Shown here: one piece after another, positions 51,956 to 59,934 of the stretch
Layout of the letters: the number at the start of each line of letters is the position of its first letter
How positions within the stretch are numbered: position 1 is the first letter of the stretch
Source of the DNA: Streptomyces olivochromogenes
GTDB taxonomy: Bacteria > Actinomycetota > Actinomycetes > Streptomycetales > Streptomycetaceae
Length of the DNA: 64,000 bases
Reading direction: 5' to 3'
Assembly: GCF_001514115.1 (NCBI RefSeq)
Contig: NZ_KQ948467.1
Coordinates: 141,768 to 205,767, forward strand
Made by a program: the position numbers and the translations under genes
Notes under the pieces: generated by a model
What the model was told of the DNA's origin: nothing
Database searches by the model: none
What the model saw: only the letters and a program-made list of their open reading frames with translations

Positions 51956-53329
51956 ATGCCCGCTGAGTTCTCCTTCCTCGACCCTTCCGCCTGCCCTTCC
52001 TTCGATCACCGCTCCGCCGCCCGCGACGCTCTGCGCGGCTTGGCGGTGGGTGACGCCTTCGGCGCCCAGTTCTTCGTACCGGACAATCTCCCCGGCCTGC
52101 GCGAGCGGCGATCGCCTGCCGCGGAATGGCCGTGGACGGACGACACGGAGATGGCCTGCTCGGTCTTCGACGTGCTGCGCCGGCGCGGCAGCGTGGACCA
52201 GCGCGAACTGGCGCACGGCTTCGCCCACAGGCACGACTTCGACCGGGGCTACGGTCCGGCGATGAACCGGCTGCTGCGCCTGGTACGCGAGGGCGGCAGG
52301 TGGCAGGACCTGGCCGCCGAACTGTTCGACGGCCAGGGGTCGTGGGGCAATGGGGCCGCGATGCGGGTGGCGCCTTTGGGCGCTTGGTTCGCCGTTGATC
52401 TGGCCGAGGCAGCCGCGCAGGCCGGGCGGTCGGCGCGGGTGACGCACACCCATCCGGAGGCGGTGGCCGGGGCGGTCGCCGTGGCGGTGGGAGCCGCGTG
52501 CGCCGCCCGCGGGCGCGTTCGGCCGGTGACCGGAGCCCAGTTGCTGGCGGCGGTGGAGGAGCTGACACCGGAGGGACGGATCCGGTCGGGGGTGGCCGAG
52601 GCGCGGGAGTTGTTGGGCCAGCCGCACGCCGAGTACGCGGCGCACCGGTTGGGCAACGGCCGGCGGGTGAGCGCGGCGGACACGGTGCCCTTCGCCCTGT
52701 GGTGCGCGGCCCGGCATCTGGAGGACTTCGCGGAGGCGCTGTGGGCGTGCGCGTCGGTGGGCGGGGACGTCGACACCACCTGCGCGATCGTCGGCGGAAT
52801 TGTCGCCGCTCGGGTGGGCACGGCGGGGATACCTGCCGCGTGGCGGGCTGCGTCGGAGGCGCTGCCGGAGTGGGTGCGTGAGGGCGAACCGGGTGAGGAC
52901 CTCAGCCGCGCCGGGCTGGGTCGCGACGTGACGCCGCTGCGTCGCCCCGAGCCGGTTCCGGTGCCGGAGCTGGTGTGGACTCCGGGGCAGTGGCAGCGTG
53001 TCCGGCACGGTGTGCGGGCGCTGAGCATGGACGAGAAGTGGGACGCGTACCTGGAGGGCGACCAGCTGACGCTGCATCGCAGTGGGACCGGCCGTGCCAT
53101 TTTCCGGGTGACCGTGGCCGAGGACCCGACCGGCCGGCGGCCGGTGGCCGCGCTGGTCGAGTCGGACCCGGAGCTGTACCGCCGCGGCGGCGACGAGACG
53201 GAGAGCGCCTTCCTCGAACTCTTCCTGCGCGCCTGGTACATGGACGATTCCCGGCCCGAACTGTGGAATCGCTACCAGGAGTTGCGCCGCGCCGAGGAGG
53301 CGGCGGCCAAGGCCGAGAGGACCACCTGA
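51956..53329 (+). CDS. ADP-ribosylglycohydrolase (DraG family) with extra C-terminal domain
   Basis: Predicted 457 aa from ATG 51956; ATG 51947 is in frame three codons upstream. The DraG fold covers about 15-310: RDALRGLAVGDAFGAQFF, EWPWTDDTEM with the TDDT metal ligands, GQGSWGNGAAMRVAPLG, and ASVGGDVDTTCAIVGGIVAA with the second metal-ligand group. It removes ADP-ribose from proteins or small molecules. The last 120 residues (from about WTPGQWQRVRHGVRALSMDEKWDAYLEG) form a separate domain with no sign of the DraG fold; I do not recognise it. No ADP-ribosyltransferase is nearby. Confidence 0.92.
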   Translation: MPAEFSFLDPSACPSFDHRSAARDALRGLAVGDAFGAQFFVPDNLPGLRERRSPAAEWPWTDDTEMACSVFDVLRRRGSVDQRELAHGFAHRHDFDRGYGPAMNRLLRLVREGGRWQDLAAELFDGQGSWGNGAAMRVAPLGAWFAVDLAEAAAQAGRSARVTHTHPEAVAGAVAVAVGAACAARGRVRPVTGAQLLAAVEELTPEGRIRSGVAEARELLGQPHAEYAAHRLGNGRRVSAADTVPFALWCAARHLEDFAEALWACASVGGDVDTTCAIVGGIVAARVGTAGIPAAWRAASEALPEWVREGEPGEDLSRAGLGRDVTPLRRPEPVPVPELVWTPGQWQRVRHGVRALSMDEKWDAYLEGDQLTLHRSGTGRAIFRVTVAEDPTGRRPVAALVESDPELYRRGGDETESAFLELFLRAWYMDDSRPELWNRYQELRRAEEAAAKAERTT

Positions 53330-53476
53330 GCGGCGGTGGGCGCAGTCCCGCCGCCGCTTGATCCACGAGGGATTGTTGGCGAACCCTTGCCGCCCTCTTA
53401 CTGATCATGTCTCTTCCGCCGCGTACGGTTCCCGTAGCGGGGTGTCCCGTCAAGGATCTTCGAACAAGGGGAACGG

Positions 53477-54388
53477 ATGACACCCAGTCGCCGGGCAGTG
53501 CTGGCTGCCATGGCGGGAGGCGCGCTCGCCGGCTGTGCGGGCCCCCAGAGCACGGCCAACCGCAGCGCCTCCGACACCGGTTCCCCTTCCACATCCGCGG
53601 CGATCGCACCCGGCACAAGCACCCCGGGCTCCAGCCCGTCGGCCACCGCGCCCACCGCCACCGCGCCCAGCGCGTCCCGCGCCGTCACCCGCGCGGACAT
53701 CGTGGCCCGCTACGGGCACGCGGTGCCGCATACCTGGGGCTTCGACGCACCCGCCGTGGTCCACGCGCTGCCGACCACCAGACGTGTGATCGCGCTGACC
53801 TTCGACGCCTGCGGCGGCCCGGGCGGCAGCGGCTACGACCGTGCGTTGATCGACTTCCTGCGGCGACGGGAGATACCGGCGACCTTGTTCATCAACTCCC
53901 GCTGGATCGACGCCAACCCCGCCGTCTTCCGGCGGCTGGCCGCCGAGCCGCTGTTCGAGATCGCCAACCACGGCACCCGTCACCGCCCGCTCTCGGTCAC
54001 CGGCCGCTCCGCCTACGGCATCCCCGGCACCCGCAGCGCCGCCGAGGTCTACGACGAGATCTCCGGCAACCAGACCAAGCTCACCCGGCTGCTGGGCACG
54101 CCGCCACGCTTCTTCCGCTCCGGCACCGCCTACTGCGACGACGTCGCGGCACGGATCGTCACCGCCCTGGGAGAACGCTTCGTCAGCTTCTCGGTCAACG
54201 GCGACGGCGGCGCCACCTTCACCCCCGAACAGGTCCGTACGACGGTCGCCGCCGCCCCCGGCGGATCCATCGTCATCTGCCACATGAACCACCCCCGGGG
54301 CGGCACCGCCCGAGGCATCACCGCCGCCGTTCCCCAGCTGCTGGCCACCGGCCACAGCTTCACCCGCCTTTCGGACGCCCTCCACTGA
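53477..54388 (+). CDS. Polysaccharide deacetylase (NodB-like) lipoprotein
   Basis: Predicted 303 aa from ATG 53477 (AAGGGGA upstream). The signal SRRAVLAAMAGGALAGC has twin Arg and a lipobox, so Tat export with lipidation is likely. A Ser/Thr/Ala/Pro linker runs to about 65. The NodB domain begins near residue 100 with VIALTFDACGG (motif 1; the second Asp of the usual TFDDG is Ala), then IANHGTRHRPL (motif 2, HxxxH), and FFRSGTAYCDD as motif 3. It would deacetylate cell-wall or extracellular polymer sugars. The altered motif 1 is seen in a subgroup of the family. Confidence 0.92.
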   Translation: MTPSRRAVLAAMAGGALAGCAGPQSTANRSASDTGSPSTSAAIAPGTSTPGSSPSATAPTATAPSASRAVTRADIVARYGHAVPHTWGFDAPAVVHALPTTRRVIALTFDACGGPGGSGYDRALIDFLRRREIPATLFINSRWIDANPAVFRRLAAEPLFEIANHGTRHRPLSVTGRSAYGIPGTRSAAEVYDEISGNQTKLTRLLGTPPRFFRSGTAYCDDVAARIVTALGERFVSFSVNGDGGATFTPEQVRTTVAAAPGGSIVICHMNHPRGGTARGITAAVPQLLATGHSFTRLSDALH

Positions 54389-54475
54389 CGGCGCGTCCGG
54401 GCCCGGGCGGCGACTGTCGAGAGGCCCGGTTCACACAGTGGTCGACTCGGTCGACGCGACGCGGTCGCCCGGGTG

Positions 54476-55450
54476 TCAGCGCGGCTCCGACGTCGGCCAC
54501 GCACGCGGGTACGGCACGCGCAGCGTCTCCGCCTCGACAGGGGTGTGCTCGGCGGCGGCGTGCAGGCGCCCGTCCCGAAGGATGACGGCGCCGCTGCGGA
54601 GCATGATGGCGATGAGCTCGGCGGCGAGTGCTTCGGGCGTGCGGTCCAGAAGGCGCGCGGCGTCGGTCAGCCAGGCCCGCGCGTGCAGGTACGGCTCGAC
54701 CTCGTCGGCGGGGATCCCGCCGCGGATCATGAGGGCGAAGGCGAAGATCCGCCGGGCCCCGTACCAGAGGGCTCCGTCGGGATCGTCGACGAGACGCCGC
54801 GCGCGGCGCAGCGCGGTGGCGAAGGCCGCACCGGGGTCGGCGGGGATCGGCCCGTGCGAGGGGAGCAGCACGCGCGGGGCGAGGTCGGCCATCCGTTTCA
54901 GGGAGGCGAGAGCGGTGGCGGCCGCGTCGGGCCCGTCGAGGGCGAGGTTCACCCAGCCGACGTCGTAGTCCGACAGTGCGTCCCCGACGACGAGGAGCCG
55001 CTCTTCCGGCTGCCACAGCGCGAGGTGTCCTGGCGTGTGCCCGGGTGTGTGGACCACTTCCCATTCGGCGTCACCGAGGCGGAGGACCTGACCGTCGTCG
55101 AGCGCCATGTCGATGGTGTACGGGCTTACGGGCTGGTCGAGGTATTCCGCAGCGCAGCAGCCGGGGTCCCGGCGGGCGACGGCGTCCGCCTCCGGGACAC
55201 CGGCCGCGATGCCGGCGCCGCCCGCCTGCAGGAGGGCGTTGCCACCGACGTGGTCGGAGTGCCAATGGGTGTTCACGACCAGGCGGACGTCTCCGGCGTG
55301 GGCGCGGGCCCAGGCGGCCGTGTCCTCGGCGTGGCCGACGAATCCGCTGTCGACCAGGGCCGGTTGGCGTCCGTGGAGCAGAAGAAGGTTGGCGTCGGGA
55401 AACGGCCTTTGCTGCCAGGTCACCCGGGGCGGCAGCGGCTGCGGGCTCAC
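54476..55450 (-). CDS. Metallo-beta-lactamase-fold hydrolase
   Basis: Predicted 324 aa from GTG 55450, which overlaps the thioesterase stop (GTGA). The signature VNTHWHSDHVGGNALL supplies four metal ligands, HTPGHTPGHLAL the next His, and VVGDALSDYDVGW the bridging Asp; LPSHGPIP supplies the last His. The glyoxalase II-like layout with a helical C-terminal region (about 220-320) is typical of the YflN/RNase Z-unrelated subgroup that hydrolyses thioesters or lactones. Co-translation with a hotdog thioesterase hints at acyl-thioester metabolism. Confidence 0.92.
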   Translation of the reverse strand: MSPQPLPPRVTWQQRPFPDANLLLLHGRQPALVDSGFVGHAEDTAAWARAHAGDVRLVVNTHWHSDHVGGNALLQAGGAGIAAGVPEADAVARRDPGCCAAEYLDQPVSPYTIDMALDDGQVLRLGDAEWEVVHTPGHTPGHLALWQPEERLLVVGDALSDYDVGWVNLALDGPDAAATALASLKRMADLAPRVLLPSHGPIPADPGAAFATALRRARRLVDDPDGALWYGARRIFAFALMIRGGIPADEVEPYLHARAWLTDAARLLDRTPEALAAELIAIMLRSGAVILRDGRLHAAAEHTPVEAETLRVPYPRAWPTSEPR

Positions 55451-55902
55451 CGTTCGGGCCTGTTCACGCGGATCAGCGTCTGCTGGCCGTTGGCGACGAG
55501 CGACCGCCGGCCGTCCTGGACGCCGAACACCTCCAACTGGCACACGGTCAGGGTGCGTCCGGACTTCAAGACCGTTCCGACTGCCTCGATGTGATCGCCG
55601 ACGGCGGGTGCCAGGAGATTGATCTTGTACTCGACCGTGAGTACGTCGGTGTCCTCCGGGAAGAGCGTGAACGCCGCGTAGCCGCCCGCGGTGTCCGCGA
55701 TCGCGCTGGTGGCGCCGGCGTGGAAGTAGCCATGCTGCTGCGCCACTTCGGGCCGGCTCGGGAGAACGATGTGCACACGGCCCGGCGCGATCCGCGTGAT
55801 CCGTGCACCTAGGAGGCCCATCAGTCCCTGCCGGTCGAAACTCGTCCGGATGCGCGCCTGCACCTCGGGGCTCGCCTGTTCCCGCTGCGCCTGCTCTTCC
55901 AT
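55447..55902 (-). CDS. Hotdog-fold thioesterase (PaaI/YdiI type)
   Basis: Predicted 151 aa from ATG 55902 with AAGGAG six bases upstream; ATG 55923 would add seven residues. The hotdog segment GYFHAGATSAIADTAGGYAAFTL holds the conserved His/Gly and acidic residue, with YKINLLAPAVGDHIEAVGTVLKSGRTLTV following. It hydrolyses acyl-CoA or acyl-carrier thioesters in the cytoplasm. The first gene of a two-gene operon with the MBL hydrolase. Confidence 0.93.
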   Translation of the reverse strand: MEEQAQREQASPEVQARIRTSFDRQGLMGLLGARITRIAPGRVHIVLPSRPEVAQQHGYFHAGATSAIADTAGGYAAFTLFPEDTDVLTVEYKINLLAPAVGDHIEAVGTVLKSGRTLTVCQLEVFGVQDGRRSLVANGQQTLIRVNRPER

Positions 55903-55953
55903 GTGCTCTCCTTCGGCGGACATCACGGTGTTGCACGGGGTCGGGCGGGTCCG

Positions 55954-56571
55954 TCAGCCGGCCAGGCGTTCCACGAGCAGGAACCCTCCGATGACGATCA
56001 TCATGGCACCGGAGGCGCGGGTGACGGCCCGGGCCGCCGAAGGCCGGGTCTTCAGCACGGTGCGGGCCAGCACGCCGACGGCGAGGTAGACCACGGCGCA
56101 GGCGGTCATGTGGAGCGTGCCGAGCAGCCCGGTCTGCGCGGCGACCGGCCAGCCCGACCCGGGGTCGATGAACTGTGGGAACAGGGAGAAGTACAGAAGC
56201 AGCGCCTTCGGGTTCAGGCCGCTGATCCCGGCTCCCTTGAGCATGATCTGCCGGCGCGAGGAGGGCATGGCCTGCGTGGACGCGCCCAGCACCGCCGGCC
56301 GAGACAGGACACCCCAGCCCAGCCACATCAGGTAGGCGGCCCCTGCGACGGTCAGTGTGGTGAGAACGGCGGCCGAGTTCGCCACGATCACCACCAGGCC
56401 GGCCACGGCGAGCACCGTGTATCCCACGTATCCGGCTATCAGTCCGGCGACCGCCGGGACGACCGACCGGTCGCGCAACCCCGCGGTGATCGCGTAGGCC
56501 CAGTCCGCGCCCGGGGTGAACACCAGCAGTAGATCCACCGCCAGGAACGCCGCCACCGTCGTCGTGTCCAT
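55954..56571 (-). CDS. LysE/RhtB-family amino-acid exporter
   Basis: Predicted 205 aa with six hydrophobic segments. Starts TVAAFLAVDLLLVFTPGADWAYAITAGLRDR, the conserved P-G-P-x-N-like motif (here TPGADW), and holds SGLNPKALLLYFSLFPQFID, typical of RhtB exporters. It exports an amino acid or related metabolite. Divergent from an AsnC-type regulator 112 bp away, the classic arrangement for this family. Confidence 0.93.
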   Translation of the reverse strand: MDTTTVAAFLAVDLLLVFTPGADWAYAITAGLRDRSVVPAVAGLIAGYVGYTVLAVAGLVVIVANSAAVLTTLTVAGAAYLMWLGWGVLSRPAVLGASTQAMPSSRRQIMLKGAGISGLNPKALLLYFSLFPQFIDPGSGWPVAAQTGLLGTLHMTACAVVYLAVGVLARTVLKTRPSAARAVTRASGAMMIVIGGFLLVERLAG

Positions 56572-56668
56572 CGATCTTTCCCTCTCACGTTCCTTGCCCT
56601 GAGGGGGAAGATTAGGCGCATAATGCCCGCAAATGTTTCTGTCTTTTCTCCATGATCCCGCCCAGTGG

Positions 56669-56683
56669 GGGAGAATCTCTCCC
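56669..56683. promoter_or_regulatory. 6-bp inverted repeat just before the AsnC gene
   Basis: GGGAGA-ATC-TCTCCC lies immediately before ATG 56684. It covers the GGGGAG ribosome-binding sequence, so it could either be bound by the regulator or fold in the mRNA and lower translation. Confidence 0.4.
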
Positions 56684-57136
56684 ATGGATGCCCTGGACCG
56701 GAAGATTCTTACCGAGCTGCAGTTGGATGGCCGTCTGACGGTGACCGAGCTGGCCGCCCGCGTGAAGCTGAGCATCTCGCCCTGCCATCGCCGCCTGCGT
56801 GACCTCGAACGCGAGGGCGCGATTCGCGGCTACCGCGCGGTCGTCGATCCGGCCGCTGTCGGTCTCAACTTCGAAGCCCTGGTCTTCGTCACCCTGGGCT
56901 GGGAGGACCGTGACACCGTCTCCTCGTTCGAGGAGGCCGTGGCCGCCGTCCCGCACGTGATCCAGGCCCAGCGCCTGTTCGGCGAGCCCGACTACCTCCT
57001 GCGCGTCGCCACCGCCGACCTGTCCGCCTTCCAGCGGCTGTACGACCAGCGGCTGGCCACCCTGCCGGGGGTCCAGCGCCTGACCTCAACCCTTGTCATG
57101 AAGCACGTCGTCGACGACCGCCCACTGCCCGAGTAG
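56684..57136 (+). CDS. Lrp/AsnC-family transcriptional regulator
   Basis: Predicted 150 aa from ATG 56684; an upstream in-frame ATG at 56633 gives 17 non-conserved residues and is disfavoured. N-terminal HTH MDALDRKILTELQLDGRLTVTELAARVKLSISPCHRRLRDLEREGAI, then a RAM ligand-binding domain (FGEPDYLLRVATADLSAFQRL). It most likely senses an amino acid and switches on the divergent LysE exporter. Confidence 0.95.
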   Translation: MDALDRKILTELQLDGRLTVTELAARVKLSISPCHRRLRDLEREGAIRGYRAVVDPAAVGLNFEALVFVTLGWEDRDTVSSFEEAVAAVPHVIQAQRLFGEPDYLLRVATADLSAFQRLYDQRLATLPGVQRLTSTLVMKHVVDDRPLPE

Positions 57137-57251
57137 GCCATGTCGTCGTAAGCCGTTCCCCCGTGGTCGCCCGGCCGCTGCTGCCCGCCGTGCTTCGAGG
57201 CCCGGCCCCACGCCGTCGGGCCACGACAGCCCATCGCCGCCGCCGTGCTGT

Positions 57252-57281
57252 CCGACCCGAACCGACCCGAACCGACCCGAA
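57252..57281. repeat. Three tandem copies of CCGACCCGAA
   Basis: CCGACCCGAA repeats three times in a row. It begins exactly where the recognisable coding similarity of the neighbouring hydrolase remnant stops, which suggests replication slippage or a junction scar. Confidence 0.75.
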
Positions 57282-57450
57282 CGTCGAGGACCACGTCGAC
57301 ACCGGCTGCGGCCGCGCGGGTCGCCGGTCGGGTCGAGTCGTCGAGCAGCACCTCGTTCGACCCGGCCTGCAGCGACTGGCGGGTGAACAGCGGGTCGATC
57401 CCGTCCTTGGCCGTCACGCTCTCGCCGCTGCGGGTGAGGAGTGTTGAGCC
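57280..57450 (-). pseudogene. Remnant of an alpha/beta-hydrolase (HSL/acetyl-esterase type)
   Basis: The minus strand encodes LLTRSGESVTAKDGIDPLFT, then RQSLQ followed at once by AGSNEVLLDDSTR and AAAAGVDVVLDV. These are two segments of the C-terminal third of alpha/beta-hydrolase fold-3 esterases, where GSNEVLLDDSTR carries the acid-residue loop. In intact members about 40-45 residues separate DPLFTR from GSNEVLLDD; these are missing, as are the catalytic Ser half upstream and the terminal His region. A TGA closes the frame just upstream. This is a clear internally deleted relic. Confidence 0.7.
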
Positions 57451-57468
57451 GAGGTGTCATGCGTCCGG

Positions 57469-57924
57469 TCAGGCATGCGCATCCACGTCGGCCCAGTGGA
57501 CGACGTGTCCGGGCTCCTGGCGGTCGCCGTGCGCGGCGGTGAGCTGGTCGATGATCTCCAGCCCGCGGCCGTGCTCGCCGCGGGTACAACTGGCTGCCCA
57601 GTCGCCGTCCCTGGCGGCCGGGCCGCCGTCGGAGAGTTCGATGTGCACGCACCGGGTGCCCGGGTCGCGGCGCAGGCCGAGGTTCAGTGGGGGCTGTGCG
57701 TGCTCCACGGCGTTGGTGACGAGCTCGGAGACGGTCAGCAGCACTGAGTCGGCCGCCTCGTCGGCGACGCTCCACTGGGTCAGGACCCGTTTGGTGATCT
57801 TGCGGGCTTCTCCGGCGGCTTCCGGGCGGTGCGCCAGGGGCCAGGCGCCGCCTGATGCCTGCGGGCACCGGGCAGCGGCGTGCCGCGGGGAGATGTCCGG
57901 GGTGTAGACGCAGGTCACGGTCAT
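57469..57924 (-). CDS. ATP-binding anti-sigma-like protein (HATPase_c, RsbW type)
   Basis: Predicted 151 aa from ATG 57924; GTG 57927 is adjacent. GHKL boxes: LTVSELVTNAVEHA and GEHGRGLEIIDQLTAAHG. It probably binds ATP and a sigma or anti-anti-sigma partner. Encoded alone and divergent from the MarR gene, about 100 bp apart. A 6-bp GGCGCC dyad at 57936-57952 precedes the start. Confidence 0.9.
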   Translation of the reverse strand: MTVTCVYTPDISPRHAAARCPQASGGAWPLAHRPEAAGEARKITKRVLTQWSVADEAADSVLLTVSELVTNAVEHAQPPLNLGLRRDPGTRCVHIELSDGGPAARDGDWAASCTRGEHGRGLEIIDQLTAAHGDRQEPGHVVHWADVDAHA

Positions 57925-58001
57925 CACCTTCTTCCGGCGCCGCGATGGCGCCTTGGTCGTGACCAGAACCCCTAACGGTCCATCGCCAGATATATCACCA
58001 T

Positions 58002-58024
58002 TCTATATAGACTGTCTATATAGA
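58002..58024. promoter_or_regulatory. Twin TCTATATAGA palindromes overlapping the MarR start
   Basis: Two identical copies of the self-complementary TCTATATAGA stand at 58002-58011 and 58015-58024 with a 3-bp gap; the final A is the first base of the MarR ATG. Such AT-rich DNA is striking here and the symmetry is that of a MarR operator. The first copy can also serve as the -10 region (TATAGA). Confidence 0.7.
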
Positions 58025-58527
58025 TGAGTGATATGAATGAAGGTATGGGTGAGACACCTGAAGAGGGTCCCCGGGAGGTGGCGGCGGCGCTGAGCCAGCT
58101 GGCCATCCGGATGGCCAGGTACCTCCTGTCGGACCGGCAGGGCATGAGCCTGACCACCGCCGGGGCGCTCAGCAGGCTGGAGCGGGAAGGTCCGATCCGG
58201 CTGACCGCGCTGGCAGCGGCGGAGGGCATCGCTCAACCGTCGATGACCGTGCTGGTGCAGCGGCTGGAAGCCCAAGGTCTGGCAACGCGAGTGGGCCATT
58301 CCGAAGACGGGCGGGTGCGTCTCGTCGCCATCACGGATGCCGGGCGCGAGCTGATGGTCGAGCGCCGGCGCGCGCAGAGTGCCCGGGTGGTCGGCCTGCT
58401 GGCCGCGTTGCCCGAGCGGGACGTGCAAGCGCTGGGCGAAGCCCTGCGTACGGCCCTGCCCATCGTCGCGCGGCTGGTCCAAGCCGTCCCGCAACCCGGC
58501 GTTCCCGGCGGTGGGACAGCCCCCTGA
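58024..58527 (+). CDS. MarR-family transcriptional regulator
   Basis: Predicted 167 aa from ATG 58024; ATG 58033 and 58045 lie close downstream. Winged-helix LTTAGALSRLEREGPIRLTALAAAEGIAQPSMTVLVQRLEAQGLATRVGHSEDGRVRLVAITDAG (about 42-107) with the characteristic D-x-R wing. It precedes the P450 gene by 133 bp on the same strand and probably represses itself and the P450 operon until a small-molecule ligand binds. The start codon overlaps its apparent operator. Confidence 0.94.
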   Translation: MSDMNEGMGETPEEGPREVAAALSQLAIRMARYLLSDRQGMSLTTAGALSRLEREGPIRLTALAAAEGIAQPSMTVLVQRLEAQGLATRVGHSEDGRVRLVAITDAGRELMVERRRAQSARVVGLLAALPERDVQALGEALRTALPIVARLVQAVPQPGVPGGGTAP

Positions 58528-58660
58528 ACCTCCGGGCGGCGCTCTTGGGTGTCCTCTCCTGCAGGCGGGACCTGCTCCGCTGTCCCGTCGCGCCCCGCGC
58601 GCGCCGGGCCCCGGTCCTGGCGCCTGTCCTGTAACGGACTTCAGGAAAGGGCGGAGAACC

Positions 58661-59899
58661 ATGAGCATCCTCTCGACACCCGGCACCGACGTGCCGTCGG
58701 CGGAGGCACCGGACTACCCCATGACCCGGGCGGCCAGCTGCCCGTTCGACCCGCCGCCGGCCTTGCGCACCCTGCAGGCCGAGGCCCCTGTCAGCCGGGT
58801 CCGGCTGTGGGACGGCAGCACCCCGTGGCTGATCACCCGCTACGAGGACCAGCGGGCGCTGCTGGGCGATCCGCGGATCAGCGCGGACAGTACTCTCCCG
58901 CACTATCCGCACGCGGGCGCGGGCCAGAAGGAGCGCCGGAGGCAGTCGCGGAGCTTCATCTCGATGGACGATCCGGAGCACGCCCGGCAGCGCCGGATGG
59001 CCACCGCGGCCTTCTCCATCAAGCACGTGGAGGCGCTGCGGCCGGCCATCCAGAAGATCGTGGACGATCTGATCGACGAGCTGCTGGCCGGCCCCAAGCC
59101 GGTGGACCTGGTCCAGGCGTTCGCGCTGCCGGTGCCGTCGCTGGTGATCTGCGAGCTGCTCGGCGTCCCGTATGCCGACCACGACTTCTTCCAGGCCAAC
59201 AGCAAGGTGTTGATCAAGCGCACCACCACGCCGGAGCAGGGGCGGGCGGCCACCGAGCGGCTGGTCGACTACCTGGACCGGCTGATCGGCGACAAGCTCG
59301 CTCGCCCGGCGGACGACCTGCTCTCCACGCTGGCCGCGCGGGTCAGGGCCGGTGAACTGTCCCGACGTGAAGCGGCCGACATGGGGTTGCTGCTGCTGGT
59401 GGCCGGTCACGAGACCACCGCGAACATGATCGCGCTGGGCACCCTGGCCCTGGCGCAGCATCCGGACCAGCTGGCGCGGCTGCGCGAGAGCGACGATCCG
59501 AAGGTGGTCGCCTCGGCAGTGGAGGAACTGCTGCGCTATCTGAACATCGTGCACAGCGGACGGCGCCGCGTGGCCCTCGAGGACATCGAGATCAGCGGGG
59601 TGACCATCCGCGCTGGCGAAGGCGTCATCGTGGCCAACGACATCGGCAGTCGCGATCCCGCCGCCTTCCCCGACCCCGACCGGCTGGACATCGCCCGCAA
59701 CGCCCGCCATCACGTGGCGTTCGGCTTCGGTGTGCACCAGTGCCTGGGCCAGCCGCTGGCCCGGGTGGAACTGCAGGTCGTCTACGGCACCCTGTACCGC
59801 CGCATCCCGACCCTGCGGCCGGCCACCGACCTGGACCAGATCCCGTTCAAGCACGACGGGCTGGCCTACGGCGTCTACGAACTGCCCATCACCTGGTGA
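58661..59899 (+). CDS. Cytochrome P450 monooxygenase (bacterial class I)
   Basis: Predicted 412 aa from ATG 58661 (GGCGGAG upstream). I-helix oxygen-binding VAGHETTAN with T252/T253, K-helix EELLR (ExxR), and the haem loop FGFGVHQCLGQPLAR with Cys361 as haem ligand. Starts with the CPFDPPPALRTLQAEAPVSRVRLWDG pattern of Streptomyces P450s. It needs an electron-transfer partner, and the ferredoxin and reductase genes follow immediately. Hydroxylation of a xenobiotic or secondary metabolite is likely; substrate unknown. Confidence 0.97.
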   Translation: MSILSTPGTDVPSAEAPDYPMTRAASCPFDPPPALRTLQAEAPVSRVRLWDGSTPWLITRYEDQRALLGDPRISADSTLPHYPHAGAGQKERRRQSRSFISMDDPEHARQRRMATAAFSIKHVEALRPAIQKIVDDLIDELLAGPKPVDLVQAFALPVPSLVICELLGVPYADHDFFQANSKVLIKRTTTPEQGRAATERLVDYLDRLIGDKLARPADDLLSTLAARVRAGELSRREAADMGLLLLVAGHETTANMIALGTLALAQHPDQLARLRESDDPKVVASAVEELLRYLNIVHSGRRRVALEDIEISGVTIRAGEGVIVANDIGSRDPAAFPDPDRLDIARNARHHVAFGFGVHQCLGQPLARVELQVVYGTLYRRIPTLRPATDLDQIPFKHDGLAYGVYELPITW

Positions 59900-59934
59900 C
59901 CGCGGCCAAGTGCCGCGCGGGAGTGGAGGAACCG

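Larger units (their letters stand above)
57137..57468. other. Gene-free stretch with a decayed gene and short tandem repeats
   Basis: About 330 bp between the AsnC stop and the ATPase stop. It contains the alpha/beta-hydrolase remnant at 57280-57450 and three copies of a 10-bp repeat at 57252-57281. The rest (57137-57250) shows no intact frame or clear hairpin. Confidence 0.6.
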
